From DATKRB01 sp963794215 (GTDB lineage: Bacteria > Actinomycetota > Acidimicrobiia > Acidimicrobiales > RAAP-2): DNA of 64,000 nt. The stretch's first letter is position 1, and every line of letters begins with the position of its first letter. The stretch spans positions 124,001 through 188,000 of the forward strand of contig CAWCCQ010000001.1 of NCBI GenBank assembly GCA_963794215.1, read 5' to 3'. This document shows positions 44,676-52,628 of the stretch, one piece after another. The notes below the pieces were generated by a model, which made no database searches, was not told the DNA's origin, and worked only from the letters and a program-made list of their open reading frames with translations. Made by a program: the position numbers and the translations under genes.

Positions 44676-44711
44676 CACGAAGATTTCACCAGGTCAAGGG
44701 ACGGGAGGGGC

Positions 44712-46223
44712 GTGCTCAGCTCGGAGGGTCGAGGGGGCATTACGGGAGACATTGGCGCGCCCAGCACGCTCCCAACCAGGTCAACCGTCACCGATCTGTT
44801 AAACGGGGCTCCCCTTAGCCGGTTCCATCGGCGGGCCGTACTGGTGTCGGGTGTTGGGTTCTTCACCGACGCCTACGACCTCTTCGTCATCAGCACGGTT
44901 GCGCTCCTCGTCAAATCGCAGTGGCACCTGAGTACGACCCAGACCAGTTGGGTCACCGGGGCAGCCATCCTCGGGGCGTTCGTCGGGGCCTTCGTCTTCG
45001 GTCGGATCGCCGACGTCCTGGGCCGCAAGAGCGTCTACATCCTGGTGGCGGCCATCATGATCGTCGGTGCCGTGGCTTCGGCCTTCGCGCCAGGCTTCAT
45101 CTGGCTGGTCGTGTTCCGCTTCATTCTCGGTCTCGGTATCGGTGGCGACTATCCGGTGTCCGCCGTGCTGATGAGCGAGTACTCGAACCGAGACGACCGG
45201 GGCAAGCTCGTTGGGCTTGTCTTCTCGATGCAGGCGTTGGGGCTGGTGGTTGGTCCCCTAGTCGGGTTGACCCTGCTCTCCTCGGGACTCGAGCACGACT
45301 TCGTCTGGCGGATCATGCTTGGCCTCGGAGCCGTTCCCGCCGCCGGTGTCATCTATCTGCGAGCCAAGATGCCCGAGTCTCCTCGCTTCCAGGCGCAGGT
45401 CCGAGGCAACGCGGAACGGGCGAGCCGAGAGCTGACAGCCTTCTCGAATGGCACAGTCGGCACGACAAATGCTGCCGAGAACACCCGCCGACTAGGCCTT
45501 TGGGCGTTCCTCTCCGATCGCCGGATGCTGACGCTCCTCTTAGGCACGGCGGGCACTTGGTTCCTGTTCGACTACGCGTACTACGGGAATACCCTCTCTC
45601 TGCCCGCAATCCTCAAGGGCATCGATCCTCATGCAACGCTGGAGGCGAAGCTGGCGTGGACCCTCGGCATTTTCGTCATCTTCGCCGTACCGGGCTACCT
45701 GCTGGCCGTCCTGAGGATGGATCGGATCGGTCACCGCAGACTCCAGCTCATTGGGTTCTCGGTGATGGCCTTGGCCTTCGTAGCTCTCGGAGCCGTGAAG
45801 GGTCTCACGACCACCGTGCCGCTGTTTCTCGTCGTCTTCGGTGTCAGCTACTTCTTCATCGAGTTTGGTCCGAACACCACAACGTTCGTGCTCCCGTCCG
45901 AGGTGTTTCCGGTCAACATGCGAACAACCGGGCACGGGATCGCGGCAGGCATCGGCAAGCTTGGGGCGTTCATCGGAGTGTTCCTGGTTCCCCAGTTGCA
46001 GAAGGACATCGGACTTCGAGGAATGTTGATCGTCGCGGGCGGCGCCTCGGTGCTTGGGTACCTCCTCACCTTGGTGCTACCTGAACCAGCCAAGCGAACG
46101 CTCGAAGACGTCTCGGGTGAAGACGACGGCGTCGGGGTTCGTATCAGCGGCAGAGTAGCCTCGTGCGGCATCAATCCCGCCGAACCTGATACCGAACCTG
46201 GGGCTATTGCGCTCACCTCCTGA
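44712..46223 (+). CDS. MFS transporter, phosphate:H+ symporter (Pho84/PHS) type
   Basis: 503 residues from a GTG at 44712; a later start nearer VTDLLNGAPLSRFHRRAV is possible. It has twelve predicted helices and strong PHS-family signatures: GVGFFTDAYDLFVISTVALL in helix 1, FGRIADVLGRKSVYILVA between helices 2 and 3, RFILGLGIGGDYPVSAVLMS in helix 4, and FFIEFGPNTTTFVLPSEVFP in helix 10. These residues are typical of Pho84-like and related aromatic/organophosphate H+ symporters. Being divergent from phoU across a PHO-box-like array supports phosphate or phosphonate uptake. The C-terminal ~45 residues are hydrophilic and look unconserved. Confidence 0.9.
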   Translation: MLSSEGRGGITGDIGAPSTLPTRSTVTDLLNGAPLSRFHRRAVLVSGVGFFTDAYDLFVISTVALLVKSQWHLSTTQTSWVTGAAILGAFVGAFVFGRIADVLGRKSVYILVAAIMIVGAVASAFAPGFIWLVVFRFILGLGIGGDYPVSAVLMSEYSNRDDRGKLVGLVFSMQALGLVVGPLVGLTLLSSGLEHDFVWRIMLGLGAVPAAGVIYLRAKMPESPRFQAQVRGNAERASRELTAFSNGTVGTTNAAENTRRLGLWAFLSDRRMLTLLLGTAGTWFLFDYAYYGNTLSLPAILKGIDPHATLEAKLAWTLGIFVIFAVPGYLLAVLRMDRIGHRRLQLIGFSVMALAFVALGAVKGLTTTVPLFLVVFGVSYFFIEFGPNTTTFVLPSEVFPVNMRTTGHGIAAGIGKLGAFIGVFLVPQLQKDIGLRGMLIVAGGASVLGYLLTLVLPEPAKRTLEDVSGEDDGVGVRISGRVASCGINPAEPDTEPGAIALTS

Positions 46224-46235
46224 CGGGCCAGGGCA

Positions 46236-46440
46236 ATTGACGGGACGCGCGATAAAGACCGCTTATCGTGGATTGTCTCTGGAGCGCGATAAGCATTGGT
46301 CATCGCCGCTCCGGCACCGTGGTGACGATAGGTACTGGTTATCCACGTCAGCGATAGGTACCAGCTGTCGTGAGTATCGACAAGTGGTACCTATCGGTAT
46401 GCGCGATAACAGGCCAAGTTTTGCCCAAAAGGGATAATCC
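46236..46440. repeat. cluster of GCGATAAG/GCGATAGGTACCA repeats with inverted copies
   Basis: A ~200-bp intergenic block in which the repeat word occurs about six times in both orientations: GCGATAAAGACCGCTTATCG, GCGCGATAAGCATTGG, GATAGGTACTGGTTATC, and a perfect 12-bp inverted pair CGATAGGTACCA (46352-46363) / TGGTACCTATCG (46385-46396) with a 21-nt loop. No gene is supported in 46224-46561. Confidence 0.7.
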
Positions 46441-46561
46441 AGCCGGCCCCATCCCAACCGTTGCGCAAGAACAAGTGGCCATATCTTTCTGGCTCGCTCT
46501 CGCCTCGTTGAAGACGTTAACCGGACGGAGTGGTGATTTCCCTCCGTTCGGGTCCACGAGA

Positions 46562-49015
46562 CTACGTCGTTCGCAGGAGATCTCGCGGCTTGGATCGGGT
46601 CGCCACCATCGCTGGTGTCACGGCGATGAGATTCGCAACTAGGAGCACTCCCACTACCAGGCCAGCGATGAGCCAGATCGGCACGACGGAAACTGGCACC
46701 GCTCCTAGATTGTTTGCGAATGCATGCCATACGACTCGGCCGACCACCACTCCTACTGGGACACCTATCACAATGCCCCCTGCGGCCATCGCAGTAGCCT
46801 GCCAGGCCACGACCGAGGCAACCTGGCTGTTCACGAATCCCACCACCTTCAACAGACCGACCTCTTGTCGGCGCCGCGACACGCTTACAACCAGCAAGTG
46901 GAGCAGCGTGGCGGCGCCGAACACGGCCAAGATCGCGCCGAATATGAGTGGGAAATTGACCGCTTCGCCAAAGTTGATGAGTGAAGTTGGGGTGACGGCG
47001 AGGGTGGTGACCGACCGGTACCGGTTGAAGAAGTGTTCAATAGCTGCCTGACCCCTCGGACCAGCTACGACGCTGGCCAACACGCCGCCGTTGGCCGACT
47101 CCCCTACGTCTTGTCGACAGGCAGCTCGGTTGGGGCCCGGAGGACACGCAGCGTCCTCATAACCAGCCAACGTCAAGACCGCGCCGGAACCCAAACTCAC
47201 AGCGTTGCCGAGCACGGGGAGCGACATCTGAGCGACGACCCGGAACGGCACGGTTCGTCTGACGCCTGCGACCGACGACACCGTGACCTCGACGACGGAA
47301 CCGATACGGGCACCCACCTGACGCATCGTCGTCGCGCCGAGGCCAACCTCTCCGCCCGCGTTCGGAACGTGCCCGTCCACCGTCGGCACGAGGAGCTGAC
47401 CCCGGATCGCCGTTCCGGCGATAGCCCCTACTACCACCTTGTTGATCGAAATGGCGGGAAGGGCGATCCCCTGGGTGATCCCGGTGACGGCGGGGTCATG
47501 TTCAAGGCTCTGCAAAAGCTTGGGGTCCGGCGTCCCACCACTATTCGGGTTCGAGATATTGAGCTGAAAAGGGTCCCCATACAACTTCGGCGTGGCCGTG
47601 AGGTGCGAGAGGCTGGCGCCAAACACGGCCGTGCCACACAGCGCGACGACGGCCAGCACGGTGCCAAGAAGGGCACTACCCACCGGTACGCTGGCCTCGC
47701 CACTCCTCCGCTCGACCGCGTTGCGGACACCGATCACAGCGCTCAGCGGTGCTCCGATCGACCACAGATATCCAGCCAACTTAGAAGGCGAGGCTGAGAA
47801 CATCCGGTCCTCAGGCCGGGAGCTACGCGCCGCCCGGACGGAAGGCCAGACGCCAAGAGCACATACCACCACGACCGTGGCGAGCGCGCCAAGTATGAGC
47901 ACGAGTCCATCGAAGGAGATCCCCGTTGAGCTCTCGGCGATGCGCGCCTCGCCGAGTGGTGCGATGGGAGAAAGGATCGTGGCGATCGCCACGGCCCCGA
48001 ATGCCCCAGCCAGCCCCACGATGAGGTTCCTCGCGGTGCCGAGCACCACCAATTGCCGACGTTCTACCCCGAGCGCAACCAACGTCGGGAAATCCTCGCT
48101 TTCCGTGATGCTCTGCCGACCCAAGGCTTGACCGATGACCACCAAGCCGACCAGTGCGGCCAGCCCGGCCAGCAGCCACCACCCGAGAGCCTGCGGGTGG
48201 ATCGACGTTTCGACCGAGGCGATTTGAGCATCTTCGTTCTGCGTGAAGACGGTACCCCCAATAGCGCTGGTCGCCACGTCGAATGAGGACAAGTCGGCAG
48301 CTCCTCGGCGGAGGCGGACGAAGTACACATAGCCCGTGGCCGTGTGTGGAAGCACCTTGCGCTTGAAGGCTTGAGAGGCGTAGAGGGTGTAGGAGGGAGT
48401 ACTGCCAGATGGGAAATCGAACTCGGTAGCAACGAACCCGACCACCCGCAACGGGACTGTGGGCCCGGTGGGCTTGGGTTCCGCCCCAGTCGCGCTGTTG
48501 TACGCGGACGATTGCGACGGGGCGTAGAAGGGTACGTCGATGATGGTCCCGAGTTGCACTCCTTCGTCTTGTCGGAGGGTGTACGTGGCCAGTACTTCGT
48601 CGGGGTTCGACGGATTTGGCATGCGCCCCGACACTAAATTGAAGGCCGGCCTTCCCTGGCTGGGGAGAACCTCCACACCGAAATAGGAGGGGTTGAGCGG
48701 GTGGGTACACGCACACCTGGGTTGACCGTTGTCGGGGCCAAAGGATTCCGTTACCGCGCTGACTTCGGGAAGCCGGGGAATCTCGGGAGTACGCTGCGTG
48801 GCGTACACCTCGGCGTCGAAGCCACGGGTTGCCACGAATGACGGGAAGGCCGATTCCGTGCGCCGGCCAGCGGCCGCCGCGGCCATGATGACCCCACCAA
48901 CCAGACTGATCAGGATTGCAATGGCCAGCCAGGATCGCCATCGGTGCCGCAACTGTGCCCAAAGCACTAACCCGACGATGCCCAACAATGACCTCCTCGC
49001 CTCAGTTTGGCTCAT
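46562..49015 (-). CDS. large FtsX-type ABC transporter permease (two FtsX domains)
   Basis: 817 residues. One N-terminal helix (WLAIAILISLVGGVIMAAAA) is followed by a ~220-residue extracytoplasmic domain. The first FtsX block is near residues 290-410 (LGWWLLAGLAALVGLVVIGQ; ALGVERRQLVVLGTARNLIV). A central helix, a second extracytoplasmic domain and a second FtsX block at the end (FGAAT..LLVVSVSRRRQEV, GLLKVVGFVNSQVASVVAWQ) complete the layout of 10-helix actinobacterial permeases. 'RRRQEVGLLKVVGF' is the diagnostic cytosolic loop. No ATPase gene is adjacent, which is unusual; it must use one encoded elsewhere or be orphaned. The ribosome site before 49015 is weak. Confidence 0.9.
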   Translation of the reverse strand: MSQTEARRSLLGIVGLVLWAQLRHRWRSWLAIAILISLVGGVIMAAAAAGRRTESAFPSFVATRGFDAEVYATQRTPEIPRLPEVSAVTESFGPDNGQPRCACTHPLNPSYFGVEVLPSQGRPAFNLVSGRMPNPSNPDEVLATYTLRQDEGVQLGTIIDVPFYAPSQSSAYNSATGAEPKPTGPTVPLRVVGFVATEFDFPSGSTPSYTLYASQAFKRKVLPHTATGYVYFVRLRRGAADLSSFDVATSAIGGTVFTQNEDAQIASVETSIHPQALGWWLLAGLAALVGLVVIGQALGRQSITESEDFPTLVALGVERRQLVVLGTARNLIVGLAGAFGAVAIATILSPIAPLGEARIAESSTGISFDGLVLILGALATVVVVCALGVWPSVRAARSSRPEDRMFSASPSKLAGYLWSIGAPLSAVIGVRNAVERRSGEASVPVGSALLGTVLAVVALCGTAVFGASLSHLTATPKLYGDPFQLNISNPNSGGTPDPKLLQSLEHDPAVTGITQGIALPAISINKVVVGAIAGTAIRGQLLVPTVDGHVPNAGGEVGLGATTMRQVGARIGSVVEVTVSSVAGVRRTVPFRVVAQMSLPVLGNAVSLGSGAVLTLAGYEDAACPPGPNRAACRQDVGESANGGVLASVVAGPRGQAAIEHFFNRYRSVTTLAVTPTSLINFGEAVNFPLIFGAILAVFGAATLLHLLVVSVSRRRQEVGLLKVVGFVNSQVASVVAWQATAMAAGGIVIGVPVGVVVGRVVWHAFANNLGAVPVSVVPIWLIAGLVVGVLLVANLIAVTPAMVATRSKPRDLLRTT

Positions 49016-49449
49016 TCTGGTGGCCCGCTAACGGATCGCCCAGGTTGCTAGCTCGTGGTCTGATCTCGTGGTAGCACCAATCCTCCCAAGGCGATCGACG
49101 AAACTACGAACGGTCAGGCAATCATTCGGAGGATGAGGGAGACGAAGTGCAGAAGAAAGCCGACGAGCGGGAGCACGATCGCGGGCTCAATCGCTGGCAA
49201 GAGCGCACTTCCAAGCCACTGAGCTGCATTAATGGTGATCTGTGACGCATGTGGCCTGGGCCTGAGTTACCCGACCGAACGGGCAACGGGGTGCGGAGAC
49301 CAGTCCCTGGCGTCGGGTGGGCGCGCTAGCAGCGGTGGATACGAGGTGCTAGCCGCAGGCGAGATCGCCTCCGCCACAGTCCCGCGGGTCCCTACGGCCC
49401 AGATCGCTGACGACAGCCCCTGCTCAGCCTCTCCGGCAACGGGCGCCGC
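49016..49449. other. intergenic region without supported genes
   Basis: 434 bp between the FtsX-type permease and the SRPBCC gene. A plus-strand frame from 49232 has CDACGLGL, but it runs antisense into the SRPBCC gene and has no ribosome site, so I do not call it. Confidence 0.4.
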
Positions 49450-49893
49450 TCAGGCGCCGCCGTCGGAGGTGACCAGGCGGTCGAGTCGGTTGAGGGTCTT
49501 CTCCATGTTCTGCTGAGTGCGCCTGGCCATGCCCGTGAGCTTGATCAAGGCACCGCCGCGCATGGTGGTCAGGTCGTAGGTCTCGACGACGCGGGTGCTG
49601 CTGTCGGCAGGGAAAAGCTCGTAACGCCAGGTCGGGCCACCCTTGTTGCGCCAGGCGACGACCCGGCCCTCGTCGAACTCAGTGACGATCGGGTTGGTCT
49701 TGTAGGAGATCCGGTTGCGCATCGACATGCCGAAGCTTTCCCCAAGGACCAGCCGCCGTTCGGTCCTTGTCGCCGTCACGGTGCCGGAGCCGTCGATGAC
49801 GGAGTGCTTAGCCGGGTCGACCAAGACGTCGAAGATCGCCTGGGCAGGGGCGGCGATCACGCGCTCGGCGCTGACGATATCGGAAGTAGTCAC
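49450..49893 (-). CDS. SRPBCC family (polyketide cyclase/dehydrase-like) protein
   Basis: 147 residues. SAERVIAAPAQAIFDVLVDP, DGSGTVTATRTERRLVLGES, EFDEGRVVAWRNKGGPTWRY and STRVVETYDLTTMRGGALIK follow the helix-grip fold pattern common in mycobacterial and other actinobacterial START-like proteins. It is a soluble single-domain ligand-binding protein of unknown ligand. It appears monocistronic. About 130 bp upstream of its start lies a full-length copy of the GCGATAAG repeat. Confidence 0.9.
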   Translation of the reverse strand: MTTSDIVSAERVIAAPAQAIFDVLVDPAKHSVIDGSGTVTATRTERRLVLGESFGMSMRNRISYKTNPIVTEFDEGRVVAWRNKGGPTWRYELFPADSSTRVVETYDLTTMRGGALIKLTGMARRTQQNMEKTLNRLDRLVTSDGGA

Positions 49894-50021
49894 GGCCTCA
49901 GCCTGCCATAACGGGTTCCCACAGGCGTCGTCCAGAGCGGTGTGGGCATACTCCCAGGGTGAGGGGGGTTACAAGACAGCGATGGCCTTCCCCATCTATA
50001 CGGATCAGCAATTGCAATTGC

Positions 50022-50113
50022 GCGATAAGTACCAAACATCGAGAGGTTCGATCATTTGCCCCTTATCGCATAGGGCGATCAAGTGGTGACACGACCGATA
50101 AGAACCTTTTATC
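50022..50113. repeat. dispersed GCGATAAG repeat, full-length copy
   Basis: Identical to the copy at 12725-12820 over the first 25 bases (GCGATAAGTACCAAACATCG and the following GAGAGG minus its last base). It then shares TTGCCCCTTA.CG, CAAGTGGTGACACG and CGATAAGAAC in the same order and spacing. Intergenic. Confidence 0.8.
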
Positions 50114-50479
50114 AAGAGGCACAAATCGAAGCTCATCGCGGTTCTGGCATTGTGGCGCCATTGGTGCCGGACAAGGGAGCGACGAACGCTCTAGAAAACC
50201 GGCGTAAGCAGCGGCACAAACAGCCAACGGACGGTGGGCGTCCCGTGAGCCAGTCACTGCTTCAGGAGCCCTGCCCCCCTCAGGGCGGCGCCGCCCCCGG
50301 AGGGCCCTGTCGATCGATGGGCCGCCCGGGGTGGCAGCGGTGAGCGACCACATCATCCAGGTGTCGTCGCGGAAGATGCCGCGACCAGTGACCAGCATCC
50401 GAACCCTGCGCCGAGGGCCGGCAGCAGCGCAACGACATCGAAGCAACTTCTCCGCGACAACGGTTGCTCAGGCTCTGAC

Positions 50480-50760
50480 GCTCACCTAGCGCGTTCACGT
50501 CGGCTCGTTCCACACCATCGAGAGCGAGTCCCTCACGACTGGTCGCCAACACGACCACGCCCGGACAGGAGCGCTCGACGCGTCCGACGAGCTCCGCCAC
50601 CGCGTCGAGGAGGTGTTCGCAGTTGTCGAGGATCAGCAGCAGCTGCTTGGTGCTGAGAAACTCGCCATTGCCTCCTCGGTGCTCTGCCCGCTCCGGGCCG
50701 AAACCCCGAACACCGAAGCCACGGCGTCGGGGACCCCGATCACATCGCGCACCAGTTCAG
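50480..50760 (-). pseudogene. fragment of LuxR/AfsR-type regulator ATPase (NB-ARC-like) domain
   Basis: The minus strand reads DVIGVPDAVASVFGVSARSG, then QLLLILDNCEHLLDAVAELV and RVERSCPGVVVLATSREGLA. This is the characteristic Walker B region ('LLVLDNCEHLL') and sensor ('VLATSRE') of large actinobacterial LuxR/adenylate-cyclase-type ATPases. The flanking parts (P-loop, TPRs, HTH) are absent or scrambled nearby, so it is a gene relic. Confidence 0.65.
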
Positions 50761-50787
50761 GTACTGGCCGTCGACGACCACCCCTTC

Positions 50788-50836
50788 ACCGGTGCGGATT
50801 CCCATCCGCACCGGTAGCGCGCCGGTATCATCCGGC
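50788..50836. other. two adjacent perfect hairpins
   Basis: ACCGGTGCGGA (50788-50798) pairs perfectly with TCCGCACCGGT (50805-50815) around a 6-nt loop. Directly after it, GCCGG TATCAT CCGGC forms a second small hairpin (50821-50836). There is no poly-T tail. They sit inside the relic region. Confidence 0.5.
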
Positions 50837-50958
50837 CATGACTCGTCTGCCAAACCGCGTTGGGCTCGAAATCAGCCAGGGAGCTGCGGTCACCTGCTGA
50901 AGGCTCACGGACAGCGACAACGTCGCACAGCGAGCGTGTCCGAGGGTTGCCGCAGCCG

Positions 50959-51600
50959 TCAGTGCGCCTCGGAAGAAAGGCTGGCGAGGCACTCGTCGAT
51001 GTGCACACGAGCGAAGGCGGAGGCCCGGTCTCGGTCCATGGTCTGACCTTCGGCCCTTAGCCGGCGTATTCGCGCGACTCACCGAGAGCCTCGACGACGA
51101 GCTGTGTCGCCTCACGGCGCACTTGGGCCATGAACTCGAGGAAGCGGTTCGGGCCGCCGACGTCCGATTGGGCGGCGTCTCGTGGCGGGAGGCTTCCGCG
51201 GACGGCGCCTTGTAGGACTGCAGCAGCCTCCGGTTGTGCTCCGGCGAGGCCGTGCCCGACAACGTTATGGGCCCGGCGACGTACTCCAGTGGATTTGCAC
51301 CCGATCTGCGGTCGACCATGAGGAAGGCGCTAGCAGCGCGCGGTGTGCTGCGGGCCAGTCGCCGAGACTCCCGTGGGCGACGAAGCTGAAGAGAAGATCG
51401 AGCGGCCTCTCGCCCGCTGAGGCGTCGGCCTCTCGGAGGAGCGTTGCGGCCCGGTCGGGATCGCTCGGGGTGATCCGAGTCAGACAACGCTTGCTCGTTC
51501 GGTCGCTCGACATTGAGAGGCCGGCGGTGTTAGAAGAGGTGTCAGAAGTGGCGTCCGTAGGGTAGGCGACTGTTGGTGCTTCAACATGGAGGCCACGCAA
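50959..51600 (-). pseudogene. TPR/C-terminal relics of a LuxR/AfsR-type ATPase regulator
   Basis: Pieces in different frames on the minus strand resemble the helical-repeat half of such regulators: DPDRAATLLREADASAGERP, LDLLFSFVAHGSLGDWPAAH, NRFLEFMAQVRREATQLVVE and MDRDRASAFARVHIDECLAS followed by a stop at 50959. Their order and direction suit one decayed gene. Because the ATPase fragment at 50480-50760 lies downstream rather than upstream, either two tandem genes decayed or the region was rearranged. Confidence 0.45.
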
Positions 51601-51659
51601 GAGCGCCGATTCGCTATGGCCGATGCCGTGATCGACGGGTCGATGATCCTGGCACCTGC

Positions 51660-51860
51660 CCGACCGCAGGTTCGGGCAGGTCTACATCTACCGGCTCCTA
51701 GAAGGCGTCGTCTTAGACGACACCGGTCTGTTCAACAAGACGCTCCAAGAAAGGGTAGGACTTCTACAACCTCAGCGGGCAACACGGTGCCTTCGGTGGC
51801 CAGAACCCCTACGAACGACCAAGAAGAACGACCAAGAAGCAAGACAACGAATCTGGCCAG
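51660..51860 (+). mobile_element. IS481-type transposase 3'-end remnant
   Basis: One frame reads QVYIYRLLEGVVLDDTGLFN then KTLQER; after a shift another reads DFYNLSGQHGAFGGQNPYER. This is the C-terminal end of IS481-family transposases ('EEFYRLLDGVVIDDTGLFN..LQEWEDFYN.HRPHG.LGGQTPYER'). The rest of the element is not recognisable upstream. Confidence 0.65.
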
Positions 51861-52194
51861 CGCCTGACCACCCCTTCGTGAGGAGCACAAGTAGCGACCG
51901 CTGCAGACATCTCGCCGGGGTTCCGGGACCAGCAGCAGAGGTTGTGGCCGACCTCGCTACGTGCAGCACGCCTAGCAATTAAACTGGTTGACTCCGGCGG
52001 CCATCATGAATACGCTGACAATGGCGGCATCAACAGATCGGCGGAAACCAATCGTGCGGCGGAAATACGGATGGCTACTCTGAAGGGCTAGTTCCGCGTC
52101 TGTTGTTGGCGGGGAATTCTCTGAACCACTTGGCACGAAGGTGCTCACCTTCGCTGATATCTCACACTCAATACCCCGAAGGAGATATCTCGCC

Positions 52195-52407
52195 GTGGTG
52201 ACTCTCCGGCGTTTTCCAAAACCGGCGGTTCCCCAGCGTTGGCAAGTGTGGGGTGGTGGCATAACTAACCATGAAGAATTCGCGTTCACATTATCTGGCA
52301 CGGATAACGATATCGGCGCAGTCATATCTGATGTGACCGTTTACGTTGAGCAGGGTCCTTTCGATCCCCTCAATCCGAACAGCGACCGAGTTACAACATC
52401 ACGCTGA
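52195..52407 (+). CDS. small hypothetical protein just upstream of the Tc locus
   Basis: 70 residues from GTG 52195 (or 52198), placed after a strong AAGGAGATAT. The frame also stays open back to GTG 52141. The product has NHEEFAFTLSGTDNDIGAVI then SDVTVYVEQGPFDPLNPNSD, looks like a beta-rich small protein and matches no family I know. Its codons are clearly more AT-rich than the surrounding genes, as is the whole stretch 51970-52620, which suggests separate ancestry. A GATATCTC...GAGATATC inverted pair overlaps the ribosome-site region. It could be a truncated remnant or an accessory gene of the toxin locus. Confidence 0.4.
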   Translation: MVTLRRFPKPAVPQRWQVWGGGITNHEEFAFTLSGTDNDIGAVISDVTVYVEQGPFDPLNPNSDRVTTSR

Positions 52408-52628
52408 GTGCAGTAGACCAATTCGCAAATCCAGTCAATCACGAGATCCGGGGAAATTTCGAAGGCAACGGAAGCCGGCAACCAACAGCGCTGGCGCACT
52501 AATCCGGCACTTCGGACGTCGGGGAACCGGGTTCCGATGCGTATCAGTTTTAACCCGAAATGGGGCTGGACCGTCTGTTTTTGGATATATAGGGTCGTTT
52601 CGGGAACTGAGAGAGGCGGGGTGCGAAC

